NCBI RefSeq assembly: GCF_030683065.1
Contig: NZ_JAUXMX010000016.1
Span: forward strand, 1-45,714
Length of the DNA: 45,714 bases
Reading direction: 5' to 3'
Source: Pseudomonas sp.
Lineage (GTDB): Bacteria; Pseudomonadota; Gammaproteobacteria; Pseudomonadales; Pseudomonadaceae
Positions 36,589-45,610 of the stretch are shown in pieces; the stretch's first letter is position 1, and every line of letters begins with the position of its first letter. The notes below the pieces were generated by a model, which ran no database searches, had not been told where the DNA came from, and saw only the letters and a list, made by a program, of their open reading frames with translations. A program made the translations under genes and the position numbers.

Positions 36589-36714
36589 ACATGAGGGTGT
36601 TCGGCCTGCATAAAGCCACCGATGAAAGCGGCTAGCGCTTGGCTTACTGACCTTTTAAACCTATCAGGCATTAAGCGCAGAGGCTTTATGACCAATAGAT
36701 TCTAAGCGCCGGCT
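36589..36714. other. Spacer between polA and the ErsA-type promoter
   Basis: No gene or strong structure is seen. Together with the small RNA it makes the 379-base gap between polA and engB. Confidence 0.5.
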
Positions 36715-36742
36715 GAACTTTGCGTTTACACCGGTAGTCAGA
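36715..36742 (+). promoter_or_regulatory. AlgU (sigma-22) envelope-stress promoter of the small RNA
   Basis: GAACTT (36715-36720), 17 bases, then TCAGA (36738-36742) matches the AlgU/RpoE consensus GAACTT-N16/17-TCTGA almost exactly. Transcription should start about seven bases later. Confidence 0.88.
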
Positions 36743-36748
36743 ACTTGT

Positions 36749-36878
36749 GAATGGCCCAGAAAGCTCTTCAATGCTCCTTGTTGTGTTAAGTGTTGGCAGA
36801 TATCTGAACCCCGCCCTAGCGGTTCAGAACCTTGAGCCCCGAGTCTCTCTCTCCCCATATGAGGCTCGGGGTTTTTTT
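36749..36878 (+). ncRNA. ersA: ErsA-type small regulatory RNA
   Basis: P. aeruginosa ErsA is an AlgU-dependent RNA of about 130 nt in the polA-engB gap that, with Hfq, regulates algC and other envelope and biofilm genes. Here a near-perfect AlgU promoter precedes a 130-nt stretch in the same gap. It has an unstructured pyrimidine-rich 5' part (GCTCTTCAATGCTCCTTGTT), a hairpin with CTGAACC/GGTTCAG arms (36804-36827) and a terminator. The 5' end is estimated from the promoter. The gap is also where enterics keep Spot 42. Confidence 0.88.
36837..36878 (+). terminator. Terminator of the ErsA-type RNA
   Basis: CCCCGAG-T-CTC pairs with GAG-G-CTCGGGG (eleven pairs including one G-U) over a 13-base loop and is followed by seven T. 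Confidence 0.93.
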
Positions 36879-36967
36879 ATGGCCGCCATCCCTGGCCGCC
36901 ATCCCGCAGGCCGTCGCTGCGCGACGTTAAAAATTTCTCTTGAGGATTTTTTGTCCGCTACCCCGAG

Positions 36968-37621
36968 TCAGGCTTCGGCTTCCTCATCGTCTGGCAGTGC
37001 AAACTCACCCAATTGCAGCCACTCGGCCAGCACCGCCTGGGCATCTTCGATACCCATCCGCTTGGGCGCCGAGAACAGCTGGATACTCACCCGGTCGCCC
37101 CAACGCTTGTGAATATCCTGCTGCACCTTGAGTAAAGTGGTCTTGGCCGCGCCGAAGGCCAGTTTGTCGGCCTTGGTCAGCAGGATGTGCATGGGCATCT
37201 CGCTGAGCACCGACCAATCCAGCATCAGGATGTCGAATTCGGTCAGCGGCTTGCGGATATCCATCATCAGCATTAGCCCGCGCAGGCTCTCGCGGCTGCC
37301 CAGATAGGCTTCCAGGTGCTTCTGCCAGTGCAGTTTCAGTGGGATCGGTACTTTTGCGTAACCGTAACCGGGCAGATCCACCAGGCGACGCTCATCATCC
37401 AGGCGGAAGAAGTTGAGCAGCTGGGTGCGCCCCGGGGTTTTCGAGGTGCGCGCAAGGCTGGCATGGGTCAGGGTATTCAGCGCGCTGGACTTGCCAGCGT
37501 TGGAGCGACCTGCAAACGCGACTTCATGGCCCAGATCGTCCGGACATTGGTCGACTTTGGCGGCACTGATTTGAAAGGTGGCTTGTTGGCACAGGCCGAT
37601 AATGGGGTTCTTAGCTTGCAT
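36968..37621 (-). CDS. engB: Ribosome-biogenesis GTPase EngB (YihA/YsxC)
   Basis: An essential GTPase of large-subunit assembly, 217 residues. G1 is GRSNAGKSS (38-46), G2 the threonine in TPGRTQ, G3 DLPGYG (82-87), G4 TKAD (149-152) and G5 SAPK (184-187). The C-terminus is acidic (PDDEEAEA). The ATG at 37621 starts the usual [16 protein letters not shown]. It faces the small RNA terminator and is divergent from the cytochrome c5 gene. Confidence 0.96.
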   Translation of the reverse strand: MQAKNPIIGLCQQATFQISAAKVDQCPDDLGHEVAFAGRSNAGKSSALNTLTHASLARTSKTPGRTQLLNFFRLDDERRLVDLPGYGYAKVPIPLKLHWQKHLEAYLGSRESLRGLMLMMDIRKPLTEFDILMLDWSVLSEMPMHILLTKADKLAFGAAKTTLLKVQQDIHKRWGDRVSIQLFSAPKRMGIEDAQAVLAEWLQLGEFALPDDEEAEA

Positions 37622-37749
37622 CAGGGTATCCGGTGAGGGCGGGCATAATGGAAATTACAGGTGCGCAGCCCTTGCGACATTTGCGCACATCCTGCCGGGC
37701 GCCGTGCAGCGCGGCAAGCTGCATCGTTTCCGTTTCAGTGATGCCAGTA

Positions 37750-37755
37750 TATAAT
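37750..37755 (+). promoter_or_regulatory. Probable -10 box for the cytochrome c genes
   Basis: A perfect TATAAT stands about 112 bases before the c5 start, in the engB divergent gap. A weak TTTCCG is 17 bases upstream. Confidence 0.4.
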
Positions 37756-37867
37756 GCCGTAGAATTTGTGTGCGCTTTGTCCCACTCGCAGGATAAGTGT
37801 TCATGGGAACGATTGAAATCTCTGCCCTTAGAAGCAGCATGTTTCCCTCCCCGACGAGGTCGATCTG

Positions 37868-38158
37868 ATGAAAAAAATGCTGCTTGTAGCTGGTGTGCTG
37901 ATGGTGTCGTTCAATAGCCATGCAGCCCAAGACCCAGAGGCTGTCTACGCTCGTGCCTGTGCAGCGTGCCATAACGGACAGCTGCCGATGTCGCCGCAAA
38001 AAGGTGACAAGGTTGCATGGGAGCCACGCTTGGCCAAAGGCATGGATGTGCTGGTGCAAAACGTTACCAACGGTTTAAATGCCATGCCACCTCGTGGTTT
38101 GTGCATGGACTGCACTGCCGAGGACTACCAAGCCGTCATACAGTGGATGTCCGAGTAA
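37868..38158 (+). CDS. Cytochrome c5-type periplasmic protein
   Basis: A 96-residue exported monohaem cytochrome. The signal (KKMLLVAGVLMVSFNSHA) precedes ARACAACHNGQ, whose CAACH binds haem, and the methionine of NAMPPRG is the sixth ligand. A second cysteine pair (CMDC) forms the c5 disulfide. The ATG has GAGG eight bases upstream. It is 44 bases ahead of the c4 gene and probably shares its transcript. It carries electrons to terminal oxidases. Confidence 0.92.
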   Translation: MKKMLLVAGVLMVSFNSHAAQDPEAVYARACAACHNGQLPMSPQKGDKVAWEPRLAKGMDVLVQNVTNGLNAMPPRGLCMDCTAEDYQAVIQWMSE

Positions 38159-38202
38159 ATCCGGCCCACAACTCTTTCTCTTAGCCGTAGTTGGATTAGT
38201 TG

Positions 38203-38808
38203 ATGAACAAAATACTCGTGAGTCTACTGTTGACCTTGGGCATCACCGGTTTGGCCCAGGCCGCTGGTGATGCCGCCGCAGGTCAGGGCAAGGTTGTGGT
38301 GTGTGGCGCCTGTCACAATGCCGATGGCAACAGTGCTATACCGAACTTCCCGAAACTGGCCGGTCAGGGTGAGCGTTATATGCTCAAGCAATTGAATGAC
38401 ATCAAGTCGGGCGCGCGCCCCATCGTCGAAATGACCGGCCTGCTGGACAATCTCAGCGACCAGGATCTGGCCGACATCTCCGCGTACTATGCCAGCCAGA
38501 AAATGAGCGTGGGCGCAGCCGATCCGAAACTGGTCGAGCGCGGTGAAGCACTGTTTCGTGGCGGCAAACTGCAGGAAGGCATGCCTGCCTGCATCGGTTG
38601 CCATTCGCCTGATGGCGCAGGCCTCGCCGCAGCGGGCTTCCCGAAAATCGGCGGCCAGCATGCCGCTTATGTGGCCAAGCAGCTGACCGATTTCCGTGAA
38701 GGCAATCGGACCAACGATGGCGACAGCATGATCATGCGCGGCATCGCTGCCAAGCTGAGCAACAAGGATATCGAGGCGGTGTCCAGCTTCATCCAGGGCC
38801 TGCACTGA
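38203..38808 (+). CDS. cc4: Dihaem cytochrome c4
   Basis: A 201-residue exported dihaem cytochrome. The signal peptide MNKILVSLLLTLGITGLAQA is followed by two homologous domains, each with a haem site: VVCGACHNADG (near 32) and PACIGCHSPDG (near 130). Axial methionines appear in IVEMTG and SMIMRG. It carries electrons to terminal oxidases in Pseudomonas. The ATG at 38203 is preferred over a TTG one codon earlier. A strong terminator follows. Confidence 0.95.
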   Translation: MNKILVSLLLTLGITGLAQAAGDAAAGQGKVVVCGACHNADGNSAIPNFPKLAGQGERYMLKQLNDIKSGARPIVEMTGLLDNLSDQDLADISAYYASQKMSVGAADPKLVERGEALFRGGKLQEGMPACIGCHSPDGAGLAAAGFPKIGGQHAAYVAKQLTDFREGNRTNDGDSMIMRGIAAKLSNKDIEAVSSFIQGLH

Positions 38809-38841
38809 GCCTTGCCGCGGGCGATGTAAGAACCTGCAAAG

Positions 38842-38868
38842 AAAAGGGTGGCCGTGGCCACCCTTTTT
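38842..38868 (+). terminator. Rho-independent terminator of the cytochrome genes
   Basis: AAAAGGGTGGCC and GGCCACCCTTTT form a perfect 12-bp stem with a two-base turn, ending in a run of five T. Confidence 0.92.
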
Positions 38869-38972
38869 CGTTTGTCAGGCCGCTACAATGGCCGGAACCT
38901 GACCCGCAGCACAGAGTCTGAGTAGCGACTCGTCGCTGTGCGACGCTTAACATCCAAACAATGGAGTACCCC

Positions 38973-39599
38973 ATGCGTAAACTGATCCTTGGTGCCGCCT
39001 TGGCTATCAGCAGCCTGTTCGCGCTGGCTGTTCAGGCTGAACCCGAAGCAGGCAAGCACTATGTCGAGCTCGCAAGCCCTGTGCCGGTCGCAAAACCAGG
39101 GCAAATCGAGGTTGTCGAGTTGTTCTGGTATGGCTGCGGGCATTGCTACCAGTTCGAATCGGCCATCAATCCGTGGGTAGAGCAGTTACCGGAAGACGTA
39201 AATTTCGTGCGTATCCCGGCATTGTTTGGCGGTTTGTGGAATGTCCAGGGCCAAGGGTTCATCGCCCTGGAAGCGCTGAAAGTGGAGCCTGCTGTGCATG
39301 CCGCTGTATTCGATGCGATTCACAAACAAGGCAAAAAACTGGCAACGGCCGGAGAAATGGCTGAGTTCCTCGCCACCCAGGGTGTCGACAAGGATGCCTT
39401 TCTCAAAGCCTACAATTCATTCGGCGTGAAGAGCCAGATGGAAAAGGCCAAGAAACTGGCCATGGCCTACCAGATCAATGGGGTGCCGGTGATGATCGTC
39501 AACGGCAAGTACCGTTTTGACATCGGCAGCTCAGGTGGCCAGGCGCAGGCCCTGCAAGTCGCCGACTTCCTGATCGACAAAGAGCGCGCCGCGCAGTAG
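38973..39599 (+). CDS. dsbA: Periplasmic thiol:disulfide oxidase DsbA
   Basis: Introduces disulfides into exported proteins, 208 residues. The signal ends ALAVQA. The active site WYGCGHCYQFE is near residue 52 (CGHC variant of the dithiol motif), and the cis-proline loop is GVPVMIVNG near 177. Start at 38973 is chosen because MRKLILGAA begins the signal and GGAG lies eight bases before; an in-frame ATG at 38961 is less likely. It is preceded by its own gap after the cytochrome terminator. Confidence 0.95.
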   Translation: MRKLILGAALAISSLFALAVQAEPEAGKHYVELASPVPVAKPGQIEVVELFWYGCGHCYQFESAINPWVEQLPEDVNFVRIPALFGGLWNVQGQGFIALEALKVEPAVHAAVFDAIHKQGKKLATAGEMAEFLATQGVDKDAFLKAYNSFGVKSQMEKAKKLAMAYQINGVPVMIVNGKYRFDIGSSGGQAQALQVADFLIDKERAAQ

Positions 39600-39621
39600 G
39601 CGGCCGCCACGAGCGTCGAGC

Positions 39622-40503
39622 ATGCTGCGACGTTGGTCGAGCAAACGCCTGGTTGGCCTGTGTGATCCACAGGTCAACCCGCAGTGCGCCGTTGCCGGCG
39701 ATTGGCCCTGCGGCGGGCGTCTGCGCCTGCTCAGTTTCAATATCCAGGTCGGCATCAACACCCAGCGCTACCATCACTACCTGACGCGCAGCTGGCAGCA
39801 CCTGCTGCCCCATCAGGGGCGGGCCGGCAATCTGCAACGCATCGGTGATCTGCTCGCCGATTACGACCTCGTCGCGCTGCAGGAGGCCGATGGCGGCAGT
39901 CTGCGCTCCGGCTATATCAACCAGGTCGAACACCTCGCCCACCTTGGTGCCTTTCCTTACTGGTACCAGCAACTCAATCGTAATCTTGGCCATCTTGCTC
40001 AACACAGCAATGGCGTGCTCAGCCGGCTGCGTCCGAGCCTGCTGGAGGATCACCCGCTACCTGGCCCACGCGGCCGCGGGGCGATGCTGCTGCGTATTGG
40101 CGATGGCGAGGATGCCATTGTGGTGGTGATGATGCACCTGGCTCTTGGCGCGCGTACCCGTACCCTCCAACTGGCATATATCCGCGACCTGATTGGCGGC
40201 TACCGACATCAGATCCTGATGGGCGACATGAACACCCATGCCAGCGACCTGCTGCTAAGCTCACCACTGCGTGACCTCGGTTTGGTTGCACCGCAGATCG
40301 AAGCGACTTTTCCAAGCTGGCGGCCACAACGCTGTCTTGACCATATCCTGCTCAGCCCCGACCTGCTGCTGGAGCGCTTCGAGGTGCTCGCCCTGCCAAT
40401 CTCCGACCACCTGCCAGTGGCTGTGGAGATTCGCTTGCCCCAGGCACTGGGTGGCCCGCAGCCACCCATGCCCAACCTTCCCGTGCGCGGAACCCCACAA
40501 TGA
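39622..40503 (+). CDS. Endonuclease/exonuclease/phosphatase-fold protein
   Basis: A 293-residue member of the DNase I-like EEP superfamily. Motifs in order: [10 protein letters not shown] (near 36), [10 protein letters not shown] (metal glutamate near 88), [12 protein letters not shown] (near 198), CLDHILLSP (near 237) and the final [10 protein letters not shown]. The substrate could be nucleic acid or a phosphoester lipid; the motifs do not decide. No signal peptide is seen. Its stop overlaps the GGDEF gene start by four bases (ATGA), so the two proteins are made together, a pairing kept in P. aeruginosa. Confidence 0.87.
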   Translation: MLRRWSSKRLVGLCDPQVNPQCAVAGDWPCGGRLRLLSFNIQVGINTQRYHHYLTRSWQHLLPHQGRAGNLQRIGDLLADYDLVALQEADGGSLRSGYINQVEHLAHLGAFPYWYQQLNRNLGHLAQHSNGVLSRLRPSLLEDHPLPGPRGRGAMLLRIGDGEDAIVVVMMHLALGARTRTLQLAYIRDLIGGYRHQILMGDMNTHASDLLLSSPLRDLGLVAPQIEATFPSWRPQRCLDHILLSPDLLLERFEVLALPISDHLPVAVEIRLPQALGGPQPPMPNLPVRGTPQ

Positions 40504-42398
40504 GCAACGATGCCCAACGCTGGAAAGACAAGTATCTGGCTGGCCTTGAGCAGCAGGAGGCCCTTGAGCAGCGCTGGGATGCCCGGGTCGACCTGCTGCG
40601 CCGTGGCCTGGTGCGCAGCAGCCTGGCCGCCGAAGGCGCCGATAAAGCGGTCGACCAGTGCATGCAGGAGCTGCGCGAAATCCTGCGCCGCGACGATATG
40701 GATGCCGGTCTTTCGGCACTGATCCCGCGGCTGGAAAAGGCTGCTCTTGACTCCGAGCAGCGTCGCGAGCAGCGGGGCGAGCAAGCGTCCTCGGCACTGA
40801 CGGCACTGGTAAGCCAGTTGCTCAAGCTGGATCTACCGGGCGACGTGCGCAAACCGCTGAAAAACTATGCCAAGCAACTCGATAGCCGTGCCGAGCAGGT
40901 GCGTGAGTTGCCGCGGTTGCTGGCAGAGTTGAGTGTCCTGCAACAGCATGCCCTGGCAGTGCTGGGCAACAAGCAGAGCGAGCGTCCAGGCTTGCTCCAG
41001 CGCCTGTTCAACGGCCGGCCCGCAGAGACTGGCACTCTGCCGACCGAGCCTTTGCCTTTGCCTTTGCCTTTGCCTTTGCCTTTGCCTTTGCCTTTGCCTA
41101 AAGAGCATGCGCAGCAGCAAACAATAGTGCCACTCGCCGCAGCGTCATTACCGGAGCCCGCGGTGGCTGACGCCATCCCGTGCGCGGCTGCAGCTACAGC
41201 CACTGCGGCGGCGAGCATGCTCGACAGCCTGCCGCTACCTGACGGTCTATTACCGCAGGCGCTACCGCCAGCAGGGCCGGGCCCTGAGGAAGAGCCGACC
41301 AGACCTGCCGAAGCGGACCCCGAGTACGCCCTGCCAGCGCCGCCAGAACCCGGTTACAGCGCAATCGCCAAGCATGTCGAAACAACCCTGCTCGGCCTGC
41401 TGGAGGAGCTGGTCTTGCCGGAACGCCACCAGGCTCAGGCCGACCTCTTGCGCGAGCGCATCATGGCCGGGCTGAACATGTATGAGCTGGTGCCGGTGCT
41501 CGACGACCTGGCCGTGTTGATGCTGGCCGTCGCCGATATCGGGCAACGCGAGTTCGAGGGTTACCTCAAGCAGCTCAATGAGCGCCTGGCAACCTTCCAG
41601 GGCGGCCTGCAGGACGCCCAAGATGGCTACGCCGACTCGGTCAGTGCCGCGCGGGAACTGGATAGCGAACTGCGCCAGCAGGTCGACGGCCTGCACAGCA
41701 GCGTGCAACACGCAACCGACCTGCCAAGCCTCAAGGGCCTCGTGGAGAACCGCCTGAATGGCTTGCTGGGCACCATGGAGCAATATCAGCGTCAGCGTGA
41801 CGACCGCGAGCAACTGGTGGCTGGGCGCATGCAAACCCTGGTCGAGCGGGTGGCTAACATGGAGCAGGAGGCCAAGGGCTTCCGCCAGCACATGGAGGAA
41901 CAACGGCAAAAAGCCTTGCTCGATCCGCTCACCGCACTGCCCAATCGCGCGGCCTGGAACGAACGCCTGGAGCTGGAGATGGCGCGCTGGCAGCGTTACG
42001 GTGGCGACCTGTTGTTGGCGGTGGTCGACATCGACCACTTCAAGCGGATCAACGACGAATATGGCCACCTGGCTGGCGACAAGGTACTGAAAATTATCGC
42101 CAGCGAACTGCACAAGCGCCTGCGCAAGACTGACTTCATCGCCCGCTTCGGCGGTGAGGAGTTCGCCGTGCTGATTCCCGCAACCCCAATGGCCGGCGGC
42201 TTGCAGCTGCTGGAAACTCTGCGTAGCGGCATCGCAGAGTGTCCGTTCCACTTCAGGGGTGAGCGGGTGACGATTACCCTGTCAGCCGGGATCAGTGCAT
42301 TTGCCAGCACTGAGCGTAGCGAGCAGGTCTTCGAGCGGGCTGATCAGGCGCTGTACCGGGCCAAGCGCGGCGGGCGCAACTGCGTTGAGGCGGGCTGA
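40500..42398 (+). CDS. dgcH: Diguanylate cyclase with long helical N-terminus
   Basis: Makes cyclic di-GMP, 632 residues, no membrane segment. A helical N-terminal region of about 165 residues is joined to a central helical domain (about 280-460) by a low-complexity linker rich in P, A and L. The linker carries eight Leu-Pro repeats (185-200). The GGDEF domain covers about 467-632: [14 protein letters not shown], the metal aspartate in [16 protein letters not shown], and the active GGEEF at 551-555, so it should be catalytic. The allosteric I-site RKTD (542-545) is intact, predicting product inhibition. No EAL domain is present. The symbol rests on gene order relative to P. aeruginosa PA5487 and is less certain. 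Confidence 0.9.
   Translation: MSNDAQRWKDKYLAGLEQQEALEQRWDARVDLLRRGLVRSSLAAEGADKAVDQCMQELREILRRDDMDAGLSALIPRLEKAALDSEQRREQRGEQASSALTALVSQLLKLDLPGDVRKPLKNYAKQLDSRAEQVRELPRLLAELSVLQQHALAVLGNKQSERPGLLQRLFNGRPAETGTLPTEPLPLPLPLPLPLPLPLPKEHAQQQTIVPLAAASLPEPAVADAIPCAAAATATAAASMLDSLPLPDGLLPQALPPAGPGPEEEPTRPAEADPEYALPAPPEPGYSAIAKHVETTLLGLLEELVLPERHQAQADLLRERIMAGLNMYELVPVLDDLAVLMLAVADIGQREFEGYLKQLNERLATFQGGLQDAQDGYADSVSAARELDSELRQQVDGLHSSVQHATDLPSLKGLVENRLNGLLGTMEQYQRQRDDREQLVAGRMQTLVERVANMEQEAKGFRQHMEEQRQKALLDPLTALPNRAAWNERLELEMARWQRYGGDLLLAVVDIDHFKRINDEYGHLAGDKVLKIIASELHKRLRKTDFIARFGGEEFAVLIPATPMAGGLQLLETLRSGIAECPFHFRGERVTITLSAGISAFASTERSEQVFERADQALYRAKRGGRNCVEAG
41049..41099 (+). repeat. Hexanucleotide tandem repeat (TTTGCC, eight copies) in the cyclase linker
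   Basis: After CCT, the unit TTGCCT is repeated eight times without change, coding Pro then eight Leu-Pro pairs. Because the unit is six bases, slippage would change the linker by two residues without breaking the frame. Confidence 0.95.
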
Positions 42399-42472
42399 GC
42401 GCGGGACATTCGCCACCCCGAGCAGGAGCGCCCGCCCAGCCTTCGACGCAGCGCTGCCGCGCAACAAACTGT

Positions 42473-42491
42473 GTAGGAGGGCGTTCCCCGC
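42473..42491. repeat. Degenerate REP unit (GTAGGAG family)
   Basis: GTAGGAGGGCGTTCCCCGC resembles the GTAGGAG REPs of the window and lies in the convergent gap behind the cyclase gene. Confidence 0.4.
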
Positions 42492-42509
42492 AAACCCAGA
42501 CGTCGGGCT

Positions 42510-43928
42510 TCAGGCCGCCTTGGGCAGATAGGGCCGCCAGTTTTCGGGAATATTCTCCAGGCGCGGGTAACTAAGGGCGTCCAGTTGCAACTGCGAGAGC
42601 AGGAACGGGGTATGCCGTAAATGCTGCGGCAGATGGCGCAGTTCCGGCAGCCAGAGACTGACGAAGGTAGCGTCCGGATCATACTGGCGAGCCTGGCGCA
42701 GGGCATTGAATGCACGCTTGTGCCGTGGGTCGCAGCCGACGCCGGCCAGGTAGGCCCAATTTCCCCAGTTACTCGCGGGGTCGTAGTCGATCAAGTGCTC
42801 CTCGAACCAGGCGGCGCCGTATCGCCAGTCCTGCTCCAAGTCGTTGATCAGGTAACTGGCGACTACTTGACGGCCACGGTTGGACATAAAGCCGGTGGCC
42901 GCCAATTCACGCATATTGGCGTCCACCAGCGGCATGCCGGTACGACCATGGCACCAGCGCTCGAAGTCTTGATCGACCCGCTGCGAGGCATGCTCCGTGG
43001 CTTTCAAGCCGCCCGCCTTGAACAGTGCGCTGCCGTGGCGAACCAGGGTCCAGCGAAAGAAGTCGCGCCAGAGCAACTCCAGCCATAACCAATACGTTGA
43101 ATCGTTGCCCCCGTATTGCGCTTCATAACGCCGCAACTCGGCCATCACCCGCCGTGCCGAGAGGCTGCCGCTGGCCAGCCAGGGCGAGAATTTCGACGAG
43201 TACTCACTGCCTACCATGCCGTTGCGCGTCTCTTTGTAATGGCGCACACCCTGACTACTCCACAGGTAATCGCGCAAGCGCGCCTGCGCTGCGGTTTCGC
43301 CACCAGAAAAAGGGAAGGCGCTGGCTGGCACACTGAGCGGCTCGCCAAGACCCAAGCGTGACAGGCTAGGCAATGGCTGCAGCAACGCTTGCGCTCCGTC
43401 CGGCAGCGACGGCAACCGGTCAGGCGCGGGGCGGGGCTGGAACACATGGAGGCGCTCCTCAACCATGTTCTTGAACTGGGTAAATACCTGCGGCAGCTGT
43501 TCGAGCGAGCAGGGCAGCTCCTCGACGTTCAGCAGGTTATTGCCAGGCACTTGCTGCAACACCACACCCGCAAGCTGGTCTTGTACGCGGGCCAATTGCG
43601 CACGCTCGTCGGGGGCGATTTCTTCCAGGGTCAGTACCCGATCCAGGCCGAACTGAGTGACCAGCCGCGGGATAACCTGCTCTGGGGCGCCCGATACCAC
43701 CAGCAAATGCGAACCACGCTGGCGTAGCGCGCCATCCAGCGCCATCAAGCTCTCCAGAAGAAAGCGGGCACGGTGCACGCCTAGCCGACGGGTGCCGAAA
43801 GCGCAGGTTTGCAGCTGCGTCGGATCGAAGACGAACACTGGCAACAGGCACTGCGCACTCAGTGCGGCCTGAAGTGCCGGGTGATCGTCGAGGCGCAAAT
43901 CCTGTTTGAACCACAGCAGCGCACGCAT
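42510..43928 (-). CDS. Photolyase/cryptochrome-family protein, DASH type
   Basis: An FAD-containing blue-light protein, 472 residues. The N-terminal Rossmann domain begins MRALLWFKQDLRLDDHPAL. Segments characteristic of cryptochrome-DASH follow: YKETRNGMVGSEYSSKFSPW, then LASGSLSARRV; STYWLWLELLWRDFF; ANMRELAATGFMSNRGRQVV; SNWGNWAYLAGVGCDPR. Class I CPD photolyases such as PhrB differ in these places (for example NRLRM in place of NRGRQ). DASH proteins repair cyclobutane dimers in single-stranded DNA and may signal. The ATG at 43928 has AAGGAA six bases upstream; the frame stays open further upstream but without cause. It is divergent from marC. An automatic label of phrB would be too loose. 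Confidence 0.87.
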   Translation of the reverse strand: MRALLWFKQDLRLDDHPALQAALSAQCLLPVFVFDPTQLQTCAFGTRRLGVHRARFLLESLMALDGALRQRGSHLLVVSGAPEQVIPRLVTQFGLDRVLTLEEIAPDERAQLARVQDQLAGVVLQQVPGNNLLNVEELPCSLEQLPQVFTQFKNMVEERLHVFQPRPAPDRLPSLPDGAQALLQPLPSLSRLGLGEPLSVPASAFPFSGGETAAQARLRDYLWSSQGVRHYKETRNGMVGSEYSSKFSPWLASGSLSARRVMAELRRYEAQYGGNDSTYWLWLELLWRDFFRWTLVRHGSALFKAGGLKATEHASQRVDQDFERWCHGRTGMPLVDANMRELAATGFMSNRGRQVVASYLINDLEQDWRYGAAWFEEHLIDYDPASNWGNWAYLAGVGCDPRHKRAFNALRQARQYDPDATFVSLWLPELRHLPQHLRHTPFLLSQLQLDALSYPRLENIPENWRPYLPKAA

Positions 43929-44090
43929 GAACAGTTCCTTAAACGGCAGCCTGGCAAAATAACCGGGCGGCTGGGTGATGGTAGCGAGGCCTATGTACAA
44001 CTGCCGCCCATTCGCCTCACGACGGCGTTTTGCCGACAGACTGGCGCCTTCTACAACAGTAGACTGTAGCGATAGGTGAAGGAGTGCTGC

Positions 44091-44684
44091 ATGGATATTT
44101 TCGGGATAGCGGTATTGATTTTCCTGGTTACCGACCCGTTCGGCAATATTGCCATTTTTATCGCCGCTTTGAAGAACGTCGCGCCCAAGCGCCGCCTGTG
44201 GGTCGCGGGGCGCGAGTTGCTGTGTGCACTGGCCTTGCTGCTGCTGTTCCTTACCTTTGGTGACAAAGTACTCAGCGCCCTTGGCCTGTCGCGCGAGGCA
44301 ACCGCGATTGCCGGCGGTATCATCCTCTTCGTGATTGCCATGCGCCTGATCTTTCCCGGCCCGCAGGGCGTGCTCGGCGATGTGCCGGATGGTGAGCCGA
44401 TGCTGGTGCCGCTGGCCACACCTGCAGTAGCCGGACCTTCGGCACTGGCGGTGCTGATGACCTTGCGCAATACCCATGAAGGCCCGCTTTGGGAACTTTA
44501 CCTGGCGGTCATCCTGGCGTGGGCGGCGACCGCCTTTATCCTGCTGCAGGCCTCACTCCTGCAGCGTTTCCTCGGCCCTCGCGGGCTGACCGCAGTGGAG
44601 CGACTGATGGGCATGCTATTGATCATGCTCAGTGTCGACATGCTGTTGGATAACCTGCAAAGCGTATTACATATCCGCCCATGA
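44091..44684 (+). CDS. MarC/YhgN-family membrane protein
   Basis: A 197-residue inner-membrane protein with about six hydrophobic segments. LIFLVTDPFGNIAIF opens the family fold, and PLATPAVAGPSALA near residue 108 repeats the inverted half. Despite the MarC name, no antibiotic role is established for the family. The ATG at 44091 has AAGGAG six bases upstream. It overlaps the amidase gene by four bases (ATGA), so the two are coupled. Confidence 0.88.
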   Translation: MDIFGIAVLIFLVTDPFGNIAIFIAALKNVAPKRRLWVAGRELLCALALLLLFLTFGDKVLSALGLSREATAIAGGIILFVIAMRLIFPGPQGVLGDVPDGEPMLVPLATPAVAGPSALAVLMTLRNTHEGPLWELYLAVILAWAATAFILLQASLLQRFLGPRGLTAVERLMGMLLIMLSVDMLLDNLQSVLHIRP

Positions 44685-45457
44685 AAATTCTTGGCCTTGC
44701 CCTGCTCCTCACCCTGCTTGCCGGCTGCACCAGCGGCCCGCGGATCGACGACCGTTACACCGCGACCGGCCAGAATAGCCGGGTGCAATACATCATTTTG
44801 CACTACACCTCGACCGACTTGCCGCACTCCCTGCGCCTGCTGACCGAGGAAGACGTCAGCAGCCACTACCTGATCGGTGATGCGCCGCCGACCATCTACC
44901 GCCTGGTCGATGAAAACCGTCGCGCCTGGCATGCGGGCGTCAGTCAGTGGCAGGGCCGCACCTGGCTCAACGGCACCTCAATCGGCATTGAGCTGGTCAA
45001 TCAGGGCTATTCCGACGGACCCGACGGGCGCCATTGGCACCCCTATGCCCCGGCGCAGATCGAGGCGCTGGTCGAACTGCTCAAGGACATCGTGCAGCGT
45101 CACCAGTTGCCCCTCGGCAGCATCATTGCCCACAGCGACGTGGCACCGCAGCGCAAGGTCGATCCGGGCCCGCTGTTCCCCTGGAAGCGCCTGGCTGACG
45201 CCGGCCTGCTGGCCTGGCCAGATGCCCAGGCCGTTGCACAGCAGCAAGCCCTGTTCAGCCAGAGCCTGCCCACGGTAGCCTGGTTTCAGCAGCAGTTGGC
45301 GCTGCAAGGCTACCTGCAGCCAGAGCATGGCGAGCTCGATGAGGCCACGCGCAATGTCCTGGCCGCCTTCCAGATGAAATACCGCCCCGCTCGCTACGAT
45401 GGCCAGCCGGATGCCGAAACGGCAGCGCTGCTGCTGGTACTCAACAGCAAACCCTGA
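44681..45457 (+). CDS. ampDh2: N-acetylmuramoyl-L-alanine amidase lipoprotein (AmpDh2 type)
   Basis: Cleaves the bond between N-acetylmuramic acid and L-alanine in peptidoglycan. It has 258 residues; the lipobox LLAGC puts acylated Cys at 16, so it should sit on the outer membrane facing the periplasm. The Amidase_2 domain shows zinc ligands H41 (IILHYTS), H151 (IAHSDVAPQRKVDPGP) and D161. A peptidoglycan-binding domain occupies about 190-258 (FQQQLALQGYLQPEHGELDE, then ATRNVLAAFQMKYRP). It is coupled to marC upstream by a four-base overlap. Confidence 0.93.
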   Translation: MKILGLALLLTLLAGCTSGPRIDDRYTATGQNSRVQYIILHYTSTDLPHSLRLLTEEDVSSHYLIGDAPPTIYRLVDENRRAWHAGVSQWQGRTWLNGTSIGIELVNQGYSDGPDGRHWHPYAPAQIEALVELLKDIVQRHQLPLGSIIAHSDVAPQRKVDPGPLFPWKRLADAGLLAWPDAQAVAQQQALFSQSLPTVAWFQQQLALQGYLQPEHGELDEATRNVLAAFQMKYRPARYDGQPDAETAALLLVLNSKP

Positions 45458-45545
45458 GTCGCTGCGCTGGAGACCCGCACCCTGCTGCAATGCTGTTCAC
45501 TTAAGCGGCCATCTCTGGGCGCCTGTCGTAGCCATGCACCCACCC

Positions 45546-45606
45546 GTAGCCCGGATGCAATCCGGGAGCGATTATCAAGCGCCAGACTTCCCCCGGATTT
45601 CATCCG
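45546..45606. repeat. REP-type palindrome truncated at its right end
   Basis: GTAGCCCGGATGCAATCCGG, then GAGC, matches the left half of the palindrome between betB and betA. The right half reads TTCCCCCGGATTTCATCCG and stops, where GGCTAC would be expected; it is replaced by TATATGGACT. Confidence 0.8.
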
Positions 45607-45610
45607 TATA

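Noticed and set aside
41049..41099. Short tandem repeats taken as a CRISPR fragment
   Set aside because: The repeats are six bases without spacers and lie in frame within a gene. No CRISPR array or cas gene is seen in the window.
42510..44477. Longer 655-codon version of the photolyase-family gene
   Set aside because: The extra N-terminal part is antisense to marC. The family start MRALLWFKQDLRLDDHP at 43928 has its own ribosome site.
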